NCBI RefSeq assembly: GCF_040358985.1
Contig: NZ_CP132932.1
Coordinates: 1,612,001 to 1,676,000, forward strand
Length of the DNA stretch: 64,000 nt
DNA from: Tunturibacter empetritectus
GTDB taxonomy: Bacteria; Acidobacteriota; Terriglobia; Terriglobales; Acidobacteriaceae
Direction: 5' to 3'
This document shows positions 35,484 to 48,264 of this stretch, one piece after another; position 1 is the first letter of the stretch, and the number at the start of each line of letters is the position of its first letter. The translations under genes were made by a program, and so were the position numbers. The notes under the pieces were generated by a model, which did no database searches, was not told the DNA's origin, and saw only the letters and a list, made by a program, of their open reading frames with translations.

Positions 35484-37949
35484 TCAAGCCATCGCGGTGA
35501 CCTGCGGATAGCAAGTGAACTCCTCTTCCGAGATCTTCCAGTACGGCACAAACTTCTGGCCGTCGTTGCCTCGAACCGTGAAGTGCAGCGGCGAACCATC
35601 AACCGGCTCCAGATGATTGGCGAGATGCTCGGCTTCCTTGCCCTTATCCACGGTGAGGTTCGCAGTGGGAGATCCGACAGCGGCCAGCAGGATCGGGCCG
35701 TACTCCACGGAGTACCTCTTCTTGCCCGCAATCTGGTCGTCCCCGTTATAACGGCGTACCCGAATCTCCGCAGGAAGCACAAACTCGATGACGTCCCCAT
35801 CGCTCCACTGACGGTTGACTGCGAGATAAGTGCCGGGCTTACCAGAGCCTGCAACCTTGCCGTTTACCGAAACCGCCATCTCCTTCGCCGCCCAGGAAGG
35901 AACTCGAATCCGAAGATTAGCTTGTGTGGGCGCCGAGACCTTCACCGCGCCGCTAACGTGGGTGTCGTAGGGGAAGCGAGTCTTCAGCTTCAACTCCATC
36001 GGCTGACCTGCCTGCTGCCAGCGAATCGTCGAAGGCTCGTAGAGGTTTACATAGATCCCATCCGGCGCGATGGAGTAGATGTGCTCCGGCAGAGTTCCAA
36101 GCAGCCTGGTCCCCTGTCCTTCGCAGCACGTGTTCTCGTGCGTCGACTTTTCTTTCTTGCCTTCCATGATCGTGTGATAGCGCAGGCCGACGCCGCCATC
36201 CTGGTTCGCCATGCCAACGTTGTAGATCGACTTCTCGATCTCTGTAGCATAGCGCTCCTCGTCCGGATTTAGCAGCTGAAAGCGCTGGCTCAAAAAGACC
36301 CAGAAACTGCTGCCGCAAAGCTCTCCCAGTTTCTGGCGAAGATAGTTGCTGTTGGGCGGATCCTTCTCGAACTCGATGATCGAGATGCTTCCTCCGGCCT
36401 GCTGCCAGTGTGCGCGATAGAGCTCCCATGCTCCAAGAACTCCGTCGCGATACCGCACGTCGCCGGTGGCGAGATACATATCCAGATACGCTTCGAGGTT
36501 AGTCAGCAGATAGCAATGCGGGCGGTCGTAGGGGTATTGCCACACCTGCTCTTTCTCATGCTTCGCCAAACCCTCCATCCAACCGTCTTCCTGGTAGTAG
36601 CGTTGAATTACCTGTGCATCCGCTGGCTTTCCCATGGGGCTGGTGCACATACGCGTATTCGCGACCATGCCCTGACCGCCTTGAATCGCGCCGCGCAGCA
36701 TGTCCGGGAGGAACGGCTGTTGATTGAACCAGTCGTAGTATCCGCGCAGCATCGGCAGAGCCTTGGGGTTGCCGCCGTAGGCAGCTTCGAGCAATCCGTG
36801 CGTAAGCCACGCGCGAGTGTAGGCGGCGCGCTCCGAGTAAAAGATCGTGTCTTCGGGGTACGCCATGATGTATCCGTTCGACTGACGACACTCTTCGATG
36901 CCATCAACCACGACATTGACTCGGCGGCGCAACTCAGGATCATCGATCCACCGTATTGTGTTACCCGCACCCATCAGGAAGCGTCCAGCATTTGAGCCGG
37001 CAAGATCCTCCTCCCAGAAGACCTGTGAGCCGGTTGGCTTAAAGTTCTTGATCTTGCCGGTTCGCTCGTAGAACTGACGCAGCAGATCGTCTGTCGTGTA
37101 CGAGTTCAACAGATACTGAATGTTGTTTTGCATCGCCTCCTGAAAGACACCACCATCCAGAGTCACTCCCGTCTTCGGCGCTTCAGCTTTGTACTTTGCC
37201 GGCCTCCAGGTTGCGGAGTCGGTCACGGCGTGGGGATTGTCGACACGAATTCCCTCCCCATCCTGTCGCGGCGGCCGCGTCAGTTGTGCCACGAGTTCGC
37301 TGTTTCCATACTGCTCATCCGCGGTTACTTTGCTGCCCAAGGCAACATCGTGTCCACCAGAGAGAACAGCCATCTTCGCAACCATCAGCGTGTAGTCGGG
37401 GCTGTCCTGCGGCTCTTTGCCAAGCGGCGTGCTGTCTGAGGCCACTGCCTTGACTGCGCGAAGCCGCGTTGCCGTCAACCTCACATACCGGCCGTGAACA
37501 TCGTGCGCCGCATACTGCGTGATGTTGTCTTTCAAATCCGGAAAGTCCGACTTCGTGAAGTCCGCAATGGTCTTGGGCTTTGCGAAGTTGGCCTCGTCAG
37601 AAGCTTCCAGCTTAAATCGTAGTGGGAAACCTTCGCCGCCGTAGTACTGGTCGCGCCCCGGATACATCCGCTCCGACGCAGGGAATAACTGGATCGCAGA
37701 GATTGGGACACTCTTCTTGAGATCGACCTGAACCCAGGTCGTTACATCGGGCGTGGTAACCACCTTCGAGCGATACGCGCGATAGTTCGTTGCCGGCGTT
37801 GCTGCCATTCTGATTCCAGTGAGGTAAGGCGCCATCTCCTTCTCGCTCGTCTGCCCGAAGAGGGCTATGGGCTTCATGGCGCCAATTACGGCAAATCCAG
37901 CTCCTGCATAGGTGGAGTTCAATAGAAACTTACGTCGTGTCACAGCCAT
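35484..37949 (-). CDS. GH127-type beta-L-arabinofuranosidase (DUF1680 family)
   Basis: The 821-residue protein begins with a twin-arginine-like signal (RRKFLLNS, then a hydrophobic segment), so it is probably exported folded. Residues about 35-180 look like a discoidin/F5-8-type module. The barrel follows, with NDDLLRQFYERTG-like helices and the ENTCCEGQGTRLLGTLPEHIY segment. In characterised GH127 enzymes, neighbouring Cys and Glu here bind zinc, and the cysteine acts as nucleophile. It would release L-arabinofuranose from plant glycans. GGGAGATG supports the start. Confidence 0.88.
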   Translation of the reverse strand: MAVTRRKFLLNSTYAGAGFAVIGAMKPIALFGQTSEKEMAPYLTGIRMAATPATNYRAYRSKVVTTPDVTTWVQVDLKKSVPISAIQLFPASERMYPGRDQYYGGEGFPLRFKLEASDEANFAKPKTIADFTKSDFPDLKDNITQYAAHDVHGRYVRLTATRLRAVKAVASDSTPLGKEPQDSPDYTLMVAKMAVLSGGHDVALGSKVTADEQYGNSELVAQLTRPPRQDGEGIRVDNPHAVTDSATWRPAKYKAEAPKTGVTLDGGVFQEAMQNNIQYLLNSYTTDDLLRQFYERTGKIKNFKPTGSQVFWEEDLAGSNAGRFLMGAGNTIRWIDDPELRRRVNVVVDGIEECRQSNGYIMAYPEDTIFYSERAAYTRAWLTHGLLEAAYGGNPKALPMLRGYYDWFNQQPFLPDMLRGAIQGGQGMVANTRMCTSPMGKPADAQVIQRYYQEDGWMEGLAKHEKEQVWQYPYDRPHCYLLTNLEAYLDMYLATGDVRYRDGVLGAWELYRAHWQQAGGSISIIEFEKDPPNSNYLRQKLGELCGSSFWVFLSQRFQLLNPDEERYATEIEKSIYNVGMANQDGGVGLRYHTIMEGKKEKSTHENTCCEGQGTRLLGTLPEHIYSIAPDGIYVNLYEPSTIRWQQAGQPMELKLKTRFPYDTHVSGAVKVSAPTQANLRIRVPSWAAKEMAVSVNGKVAGSGKPGTYLAVNRQWSDGDVIEFVLPAEIRVRRYNGDDQIAGKKRYSVEYGPILLAAVGSPTANLTVDKGKEAEHLANHLEPVDGSPLHFTVRGNDGQKFVPYWKISEEEFTCYPQVTAMA

Positions 37950-38030
37950 GACCCATCTCCCGGTGCTTCGTTCTGAGTTACTGCGGTTGCGTCAAAGGAA
38001 AGAATCTCGTCGAGCAATCCTAAGGTGAGA

Positions 38031-38057
38031 GGGGTCAGAAGGGAAGCCCTTGACCCC
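38031..38057 (-). terminator. intergenic hairpin after the TonB receptor
   Basis: GGGGTCA (38031-38037) pairs with TGACCCC (38051-38057), extended by AGGG/CCCT around a three-base loop, 24 bases after the receptor stop. No clear T-tract follows, so it may be an mRNA-stabilising or attenuating structure instead of a full terminator. Confidence 0.5.
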
Positions 38058-38080
38058 TTGTGAGTTTGACGTCAGCGGGA

Positions 38081-41000
38081 TTAGAACGCGTAACGCAAAG
38101 CAAGCTGCAGCACTCGCTGACCAACAACTTCCTGGGTGAGTAGTCCGGCAGCCGGATTGGTAACGCTGGTGCTGCCGGTAGAAAAGTTAGGGTGGTTGAA
38201 GACGCTGAACGCCTCTGCACGGAACTGAAGCTGCTGCCGCTCGGTAATCGCAAACGCCTTCTGCAGGCTCAGGTTCGTCGTGTCGATGCCAGGCTGACGC
38301 GGTCCACTTCTGGCCGTTCCATACTGGCCTGTGGCGGGCTGCACATAGCAGGACGGATCAAAGAACTGGAGCCGCGGATGTCCTGTAGGCGGATTTCCAG
38401 TGCAGATCCTATTGGCATACACGCTGTGCACCGAGCTGGTATCAGCATTGTTGTTGGCCGTGACCTGGATCGGCTGACCGGTGGCGAACTGCTGAACTCC
38501 AGAGAGCTGCCAGCCGCCTACGATCTCACGATTGATCAGGTTATTGGAGTTCAAAAACTTCTTTCCAGGGCCGATGGGCAACTCGTAGACCGCGCTGATA
38601 ATGAGATTCTGCGTCCGGTCGAAGCCTGCGGGCCCATAGGTCAGGCCAGGGTTATAGAGATTTTGAATATCCGCGTTATCGCCATCGAGAATATCCATTG
38701 CCTTGGAGTAGGTGTAAGCGCCCAGGAACTGCAGCCCGTTTGTATAGGTTCTCTCCACTTTGACCGCGAGAGCGTTGTAGTTGGCCGAGACCGCGTTGAG
38801 CTGGCCGTCAGTCGTTCCCACGTTTTGATTCGGTCTCAGATCGAGGATGCCGCTCTTGTTTCCGGGCAACAATCCAAAGGGCTGATTGAGATCGGCGCGC
38901 GCGGACTGATGACGAGTCACATTCCCGATATAACCGATCGTCAACAGAGTGTTGTTACTGAGCGACCGCTCGATGTTGAGGTTCCAGTCCTGAACCGACG
39001 TATCTTTCAAAGTCTTCGTCAGGGTGTAGTTCTGTTGTCCGGCCAACGATGGATTAGGAACAAACAGGTTTTGGATATCCACCGGCGCCGCTACGTTGAA
39101 AGAGTAAGACTGATTCACGAAGTTCGGAGAATAGAGCAGTTGGAACTGCAGGTTGTTGTAGAGGATTGGCGCATAGTAGATGCCATAACCACCACGCACG
39201 ACGGTACGATCGTTTGCCTGATAGGAGAAGCCAAACCGGGGCGCCCAGTCGTTGTAGTTCGTCTTCCACGTGCCGGGAATGACGCGATTCGACGCAACAT
39301 CGAACTGCCCGCCGTGGCCATTTTTGTCGTTCGGCGGATTGTCGAAGTCATAACGCAGACCGATGTTGAAGGTCAGCCGAGGCAGCGCCTTCCAGTCATC
39401 CTGCACATAGCCGGAGACGTCGGTGCCGCGAAACGCGCCCACCGTTACGCCGTTGGCAGCGTTGGCGGTTCGAGGGAATCCGAGTTCAAGATCGGCCAGC
39501 GAGTTTCCCTGATCTGTCGCGCTGCGTACTCCTCCGCTATAAGCCGAGGTCGAGCTGCCGTCGAAGTTGTAGATGCCGTTGTTGCCGACGACCCAGTTGC
39601 CATTGAACTGCGTCCTCACATAATCACCGCCGAACACGAAGGTATGGTTGCCTACCTTCCAGCTCACTTCGTCGGTGAACTGATAGCGGTTTTGAATGGC
39701 ACCCTGAGGGGAATAAGGGTCTCCCAGCGAAGTGTAGTTGCCCGTGTTCAAGTTGATCGCAGGGGGCGTCCATTGGGAAGGCTGAGGATTGACGTTCGCC
39801 AGTCCATACTGTGCCGCATAGTTGACGGCTCCTTCGCCCTGCTGCGTACGAAACAGATTGCTGCGGTTGTAGCCGACCTTGAAGACGTTCACAACGTTCG
39901 CGTTGAACACGTGCGTCTCCGCGGCCGAGATATTCGTTCCTTTGAGCGCATCGAAGATCCCGAAGAGCCCAGGCGTAATGCTGTCGTTACCGAACTGGCT
40001 CTCCAGCCTTGCTACCGTGCCGAACAGCAAGTCCCGTTGCGAGATGTTGTAGTCGACACGGCCAAGGTACTCGTCGTAGTTGCTGATCTGCGGCAGGTTC
40101 ACAACGTAGTTGACGTTGTTCGCGTCCAATGTCGTGTTGGGTTCGGGATAGTTCTTCAACCACTGCTGCGCAAACGGGCTGATCGCACCGATCTTGTTGC
40201 CCGCGAACGGCTGGCTTGTTCCAGTTGCAGGATTGTAGGTGGAAGGATCGTAGAGAGTAACTCCGTCTGCCGAGAAGTCTCCAAGGCGCTCTGCGTCCGT
40301 CGGAACGCGGTCGCGATTGATGTTCGCCGTGTGGCTGCGCAGCCCCGAGTAGTCGAAGAAGGCGAACAGCTTGTTCTTCCAGAGCGGAGCGCCGATGTTG
40401 GCTCCAAACTGGTTATAGCGTTTCGCAGGTTTGGTAGTGGCGAACCAGTTCTTGGCATCGAAGTCGTCATTCTGAAGAAAGTCGTACGCCGTTCCGTGAA
40501 TCTGGTTCGATCCGCTCTTCGTGATGACGTTGATGATCGAAGGCTGGCTGAAGCGCGCAGGAGCGCCGTTCAGAATCGTCGTGACCTCCTGGCTCGCCTC
40601 CACCGACGACAGGATATTCACCGTCTGCGTCAGCAGGTTCGTGTTGTCGACGCCGTCCTGGAGAAATGCCGTGTGTGCATTGCCAAGCCCTGAGATGATG
40701 ACCGAGTTCGCTGTCTGTCCGTAGAAGCCTTCGTCTCCGCCATCGACGCCGACATCGGTTCCTTGTTGCGACGCGGGCCCAAGCGTTGCAACGTTCAGGA
40801 TGCTCCGGCTATTGTTCGGCAGATTGACCAGCTGGGTCGGCGAGACGGTCGTCACCAACTCATGATTGTCGGTCTGCAGACTCACCGAGCCAGACTCTGA
40901 GGTGACCGTCACCTCCTGCTGCACGTTGCCAACTGAGAGTTGCAGGTTGGCGGTTGCACCATTCGTAGTCACGTCCACGTTCGTCACCAGGTGTTTGAAG

Positions 41001-41365
41001 CCCGGCGCCGTCGCCGAGACCGTATACGGCCCGATCGTGAGGGATGGAGCATTGAAGTAGCCGTTTTGATCCGTCGTGACCAAACGCGTTGTGGCTGTTC
41101 TTGTGTTTTTGATCTCGATCTGACAGTTGGGAACTACCGCGTCCGCGCTGTCGCGGACAGTGCCTGAGATGAAGCCGAGATCGGTCTGGGCGAGCATTGT
41201 CCTCTGCGGACCAAAGCCTGCAGCAAACAGCAGTACGAGTACGGTCTGGAGAGCCCGGGAAAGTCTGATCTTGAGAAGGCCGCGTGGCCGGGTCGAGGAC
41301 TTGCGATTGGTTCTGCCGTTAGCGATCGGCTCTGAAGGAGCGTTGGTTTTGGTTAGGTGTGTCAT
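38081..41365 (-). CDS. Oar-like TonB-dependent receptor
   Basis: The 1094-residue outer-membrane protein has a membrane signal segment, then a CarboxypepD_reg-like domain (TVRDSADAVVPNCQIEIKNT, then NGYFNAPSLTIGPYTVSATA). A plug domain follows (DVGVDGGDEGFYGQTANSVI, QDGVDNT), then a long beta-barrel ending in aromatic VLQLALRYAF. This type dominates in Acidobacteria and imports large nutrients with TonB-ExbBD energy. Its neighbours GH127 and GH78 suggest plant glycan oligosaccharides. ATG 41365 is preferred over 41383 because GGAGG lies between the two. Confidence 0.92.
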   Translation of the reverse strand: MTHLTKTNAPSEPIANGRTNRKSSTRPRGLLKIRLSRALQTVLVLLFAAGFGPQRTMLAQTDLGFISGTVRDSADAVVPNCQIEIKNTRTATTRLVTTDQNGYFNAPSLTIGPYTVSATAPGFKHLVTNVDVTTNGATANLQLSVGNVQQEVTVTSESGSVSLQTDNHELVTTVSPTQLVNLPNNSRSILNVATLGPASQQGTDVGVDGGDEGFYGQTANSVIISGLGNAHTAFLQDGVDNTNLLTQTVNILSSVEASQEVTTILNGAPARFSQPSIINVITKSGSNQIHGTAYDFLQNDDFDAKNWFATTKPAKRYNQFGANIGAPLWKNKLFAFFDYSGLRSHTANINRDRVPTDAERLGDFSADGVTLYDPSTYNPATGTSQPFAGNKIGAISPFAQQWLKNYPEPNTTLDANNVNYVVNLPQISNYDEYLGRVDYNISQRDLLFGTVARLESQFGNDSITPGLFGIFDALKGTNISAAETHVFNANVVNVFKVGYNRSNLFRTQQGEGAVNYAAQYGLANVNPQPSQWTPPAINLNTGNYTSLGDPYSPQGAIQNRYQFTDEVSWKVGNHTFVFGGDYVRTQFNGNWVVGNNGIYNFDGSSTSAYSGGVRSATDQGNSLADLELGFPRTANAANGVTVGAFRGTDVSGYVQDDWKALPRLTFNIGLRYDFDNPPNDKNGHGGQFDVASNRVIPGTWKTNYNDWAPRFGFSYQANDRTVVRGGYGIYYAPILYNNLQFQLLYSPNFVNQSYSFNVAAPVDIQNLFVPNPSLAGQQNYTLTKTLKDTSVQDWNLNIERSLSNNTLLTIGYIGNVTRHQSARADLNQPFGLLPGNKSGILDLRPNQNVGTTDGQLNAVSANYNALAVKVERTYTNGLQFLGAYTYSKAMDILDGDNADIQNLYNPGLTYGPAGFDRTQNLIISAVYELPIGPGKKFLNSNNLINREIVGGWQLSGVQQFATGQPIQVTANNNADTSSVHSVYANRICTGNPPTGHPRLQFFDPSCYVQPATGQYGTARSGPRQPGIDTTNLSLQKAFAITERQQLQFRAEAFSVFNHPNFSTGSTSVTNPAAGLLTQEVVGQRVLQLALRYAF

Positions 41366-41897
41366 GCGAGATTCCGCCTCCATGTAACGCCCGCAAGTCG
41401 AACAGAGGTGTTAACCGATTGTCAAGGGGAAAATTATTTCAATTGGAAAATTCCCTCGAAATCAATCGCCTGTTCTTGCTCTGCTGAGTGCCAGTAAAAG
41501 CAGCTTCGACCATCAAAAAAGCAGCCTAAACGACGGCATGGATTCTGTTGCCTCGGTACTAACGTTGTCAGGAATTTCAACAGGGGAATCCGTCACAATC
41601 TGACGAACGGCGGCTCGTCGAAACAGCCCCATCAGGGGCAAATAGTCGTCAGGGCACGCGCGAGCCTTCGAGCGAGGGATGTGAATAAACCTCCATCGGT
41701 AAACCAGGGCTCCCCCTCCCCAGCCTCGCCCTTCCGCTGGACCTCCGCACGATGCGCCGACCTGTCATCATCTCCAGCAAACATATGCAGCTCGGGATGC
41801 ATCTCCTTATCAGTTGTTCTCATTCCTCCCGATAGCGCATTTGGCGCAGTCTGTCGGGCTACTATAGGTACGAAAGCAGTGTGAAGATCTGAGCGAT
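41366..41897. other. divergent intergenic region, TonB receptor / glgE
   Basis: No gene is supported in this AT-richer gap. It should carry the control regions of both neighbours. An AT-rich near-palindrome centred on CAATTG (around 41441) lies about 75 bases upstream of the receptor start and could be an operator. Confidence 0.5.
41841..41868 (+). promoter_or_regulatory. candidate promoter for glgE
   Basis: TTGGCG (41841-41846) and TATAGG (41863-41868) are 16 bases apart, ending 29 bases before the glgE start. Both boxes are imperfect. Confidence 0.3.
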
Positions 41898-43931
41898 ATG
41901 AAACCTATTGAAGGCCGTAAGCGAGTCATCATTGAAGAGGTCAACCCGCAGGTTGACTGCGGACGCTATCCAGCAAAGCGAATTTTAGGCGACATCGTCA
42001 CCGTAACCGCCGCAATCTTTGGCGATGGCCACGACCATGTCTCAGGTCGTCTGCTCTATCGCCCCTCAACCGAGAAGGATTGGAGATCGACGCCGCTCTC
42101 CGCACTTACCAACGATCTCTGGTCTGCCACCTTCCACGCAGATGCACTCGGGGACTGGGTCTATACCCTCGAGGCGTGGGTTGACCACTTCGACACATGG
42201 TCTGCCGATCTACGGAAGCGGCTGGCAGCACAACCGGGTCAGACTGGCGTGAGCGCTTCCGCCGAATCACAGGATATTCCGCTCGCTCTGCGCTCTGGTG
42301 CTCTTCTATTGGAGCAGGCTGCAGCACGCGCCAAAGGGCCCGACAGCAAACGTTTAGCGGACGAGGCCGCACGTCTGCTCAAACTGGCAAAGGCGAAGTC
42401 TGACACCTATGACTATCCTTTGACAGACGAGATCGTCACCCTTGTTGCGCAGCATCCCGACCTCACCCTGGCGACGCGCTACTCAAAAGAGCTGCACCTG
42501 TGGGTCGACCGCGAGCGAGCCCGCTACTCCACCTGGTACGAGCTCTTTCCCCGATCCACCTCGCCCGATCCGGCGCGGCATGGCACCTTCGCCGATGTGC
42601 AGGCCCTTCTGCCGACCATCGCCGCAATGGGCTTCGATGTGCTCTACCTGCCGCCGATTCATCCCATCGGCAAAGCGTTTCGCAAAGGCCCGAACAACAG
42701 CGTCACCTCGGCGGAAGGCGATCCAGGAAGCCCCTGGGCCATCGGCGCAAAAGAGGGCGGCCACAAGGCCATCCACTCTCCTCTCGGCACTCTTCGAGAC
42801 TTCGACGCGCTGGTCGCCGCCGCACGCGAACACGGCATGGAACTCGCTCTCGACATCGCCTTCCAGTGTTCTCCCGATCATCCCTGGGTCGCCGAGCATC
42901 CCGACTGGTTTAACATTCGCCCCGACGGCTCCATCCAATACGCGGAAAACCCTCCGAAGAAGTACCAGGACATCTACCCGCTCAACTTCGAATCGGCCGA
43001 TTGGCGCGGGCTTTGGGAGGCTCTGCGTGATGTCTTTACCTATTGGATCTGTCGCGATGTCAAAATCTTTCGTGTCGACAACCCCCACACGAAAGCTCTT
43101 CCTTTTTGGGAGTGGTGCATCGGAGAGATCCACAAAAAGGATCCCGATGTGATCTTTCTCGCGGAGGCGTTCACACGTCCGCACGTGATGTACTCGCTAG
43201 CCAAGGCCGGCTTTAGCCAGTCCTACACCTACTTCACCTGGCGCAACACCAAGGACGAACTTCGGGAGTACTTCGAAGAGATCACCAAGCCGCCTGTGAC
43301 GGACTTCTTTCATCCCAACCTCTGGCCCAACACGCCTGACATCCTGCACGCCGCACTTCAAAATGGTGGCCGCCCCGCCTTCATGCAGCGCGTCATCCTC
43401 GCAGCGACCCTCGGCGCAAACTACGGCATCTATGGCCCCGCATACGAACTTGGCGAAAACGTCCCTGCCAAACCAGGCAGCGAAGAGTATCTCAACAGCG
43501 AGAAATATGAGATTCGCCAGTGGGACCGCAGCGCAAGCCACAGCATCGCGCCGCTGATCACGCTCCTCAATCAGATTCGTCGTAACAATCCCGCGCTCCA
43601 GAGCGACGGGTCGCTCCACTTCCACAACGTCGATAACTCAAGCATCCTCTGCTACAGCAAATGGAGCGGCCAAAATCAAATTCTTGTCGCCGTCAATCTC
43701 GACCCAACCCAGGAGCAGGCGGGATGGATCGATCTCGACCTCAAGGAACTTGCCATCCCGCACAACGAAACCTTTGACATTGAAGACCTGCTCACCGGAA
43801 CCCGCTATCAATGGCATGATCGCAGCAACTACGTTGCCCTGCGCCCGGACGTGATGCCCGCGCACATCTTCCGCCTACTTCGCAAACCTAACATCGAAGC
43901 TCCGCAAACCACGCAGTCAACCAATTCGTAA
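41898..43931 (+). CDS. glgE: alpha-1,4-glucan:maltose-1-phosphate maltosyltransferase
   Basis: GH13 enzyme that adds maltose from maltose-1-phosphate to a growing alpha-1,4-glucan. The 677-residue protein has the GlgE N-terminal domain (RVIIEEVNPQVDCGRYPAKR), the barrel with YLPPIHPIGKAFRKGPNN, nucleophile Asp394 in FRVDNPHTK, and acid/base Glu423 in LAEAFTRP; these positions equal the numbering of the Streptomyces enzyme. The C-terminus is a beta domain. It is followed 27 bases later by the TreS-maltokinase fusion that makes its substrate. Confidence 0.96.
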   Translation: MKPIEGRKRVIIEEVNPQVDCGRYPAKRILGDIVTVTAAIFGDGHDHVSGRLLYRPSTEKDWRSTPLSALTNDLWSATFHADALGDWVYTLEAWVDHFDTWSADLRKRLAAQPGQTGVSASAESQDIPLALRSGALLLEQAAARAKGPDSKRLADEAARLLKLAKAKSDTYDYPLTDEIVTLVAQHPDLTLATRYSKELHLWVDRERARYSTWYELFPRSTSPDPARHGTFADVQALLPTIAAMGFDVLYLPPIHPIGKAFRKGPNNSVTSAEGDPGSPWAIGAKEGGHKAIHSPLGTLRDFDALVAAAREHGMELALDIAFQCSPDHPWVAEHPDWFNIRPDGSIQYAENPPKKYQDIYPLNFESADWRGLWEALRDVFTYWICRDVKIFRVDNPHTKALPFWEWCIGEIHKKDPDVIFLAEAFTRPHVMYSLAKAGFSQSYTYFTWRNTKDELREYFEEITKPPVTDFFHPNLWPNTPDILHAALQNGGRPAFMQRVILAATLGANYGIYGPAYELGENVPAKPGSEEYLNSEKYEIRQWDRSASHSIAPLITLLNQIRRNNPALQSDGSLHFHNVDNSSILCYSKWSGQNQILVAVNLDPTQEQAGWIDLDLKELAIPHNETFDIEDLLTGTRYQWHDRSNYVALRPDVMPAHIFRLLRKPNIEAPQTTQSTNS

Positions 43932-43958
43932 AAACAGCTTCCAGCGCGAGGACGAAGA

Positions 43959-47273
<3,315 letters not shown>

Positions 47274-47355
47274 ACATCGGGCCGGCCTTGATAGCGATAC
47301 GCGAAAACCTGTTTTTTTGCTCTTGTTGGAAAGAAATTACACGATAGTCTGAATC

Positions 47356-48237
47356 ATGTCTCCAGTGAAGCTGATCGTTGTCTTTGCTGCATGCCTTGCG
47401 TTACTAGCCGCCAACTCCCCTTCATCCGGGCCTCCCCTTTTGATGGAGCGCAGCGCTCCGTCAGACCTCGAGATCACAGGCATGGCTGCAGGTGTCACGC
47501 CCGGAACAGTTCGCTACATCTCCTACGAGCGACTTCTAACACTTCCACAGACGACGGTCACAGTCACTGGAGACGACAACTTCCGCGAACTCCCTCAGCA
47601 AAAATTAGCCGTGACCGGCGTTTATCTTGACGTACTGGAAAGCTCCCTCCGCGCGCTTCCCGGCTCGGATCTCCTGATCGCCCTGTGCTCCGATGGCTAT
47701 CGTGCAACCTATCCTCGCGACTATGTGAAGATCCACCGTCCCATTCTCGCGTTGAAGATCAATGGGCTGCCCGTTGAAACCTGGGTAGCCCGGACGCATA
47801 GCGACGACCCCGGCGCCTACTTCATCACGCACGCAGGGTTCACTCCGTCCTTCAGCGTCCTCTCCTTCCAGGAGATCCCCAAGATACCAGCGAAAGTAAC
47901 CCGGCTGGAGTTCGGCACGTCGCAACAGGTCTATGGCGCCATCTCACCTCATCAAAGAGACGCAGCCAACCCGCAGGTCATCGATGGTTTTCGCATCGCC
48001 CAGCAACACTGTTTTCGCTGCCACAACCTGGGCAGTTACGGCGGCACAAAAGCAGGTAAACCGTGGCAGACATTAGGCAGCTTCGCCTCCTCGTCGCCAG
48101 CCATCTTCGAACGCTATCTCCGCGACCCGAAGTCCGTCGACCCGAAATCAACCATGTCCTGTGATCCACAGCTCGGCGAGCCTGCTGCAAAGGCCCTGCA
48201 GGCTTATTTCCAGACCTTTGCCACCACGCCTCACTAA
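47356..48237 (+). CDS. molybdopterin-fold/cytochrome c fusion, exported
   Basis: The 293-residue protein has a signal peptide (about 1-20). Residues about 38-190 look like the oxidoreductase molybdopterin-binding (sulfite-oxidase-like) fold: LEITGMAAGVTPGTVRYISY, then LIALCSDGYRATYPRDYV, ALKINGLPVE and FITHAGFTP. The usual cofactor-binding Cys cannot be placed with certainty, and the domain is small, so it may not bind molybdopterin. Residues about 210-290 form a cytochrome c domain with C219-F-R-C222-H223 and a candidate distal Met in STMSCDP. It likely carries electrons in the periplasm. The ribosome binding site is weak. Confidence 0.75.
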   Translation: MSPVKLIVVFAACLALLAANSPSSGPPLLMERSAPSDLEITGMAAGVTPGTVRYISYERLLTLPQTTVTVTGDDNFRELPQQKLAVTGVYLDVLESSLRALPGSDLLIALCSDGYRATYPRDYVKIHRPILALKINGLPVETWVARTHSDDPGAYFITHAGFTPSFSVLSFQEIPKIPAKVTRLEFGTSQQVYGAISPHQRDAANPQVIDGFRIAQQHCFRCHNLGSYGGTKAGKPWQTLGSFASSSPAIFERYLRDPKSVDPKSTMSCDPQLGEPAAKALQAYFQTFATTPH

Positions 48238-48264
48238 CTATCTCCTCACCTGGCGGTCAAGACT

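Noticed and set aside
38192..40693. An 833-codon open frame on the plus strand
   Set aside because: It lies fully antisense to the TonB receptor gene. Its translation is Val/Arg/Ile-rich with no domain, as expected from the opposite strand of GC-rich coding DNA.
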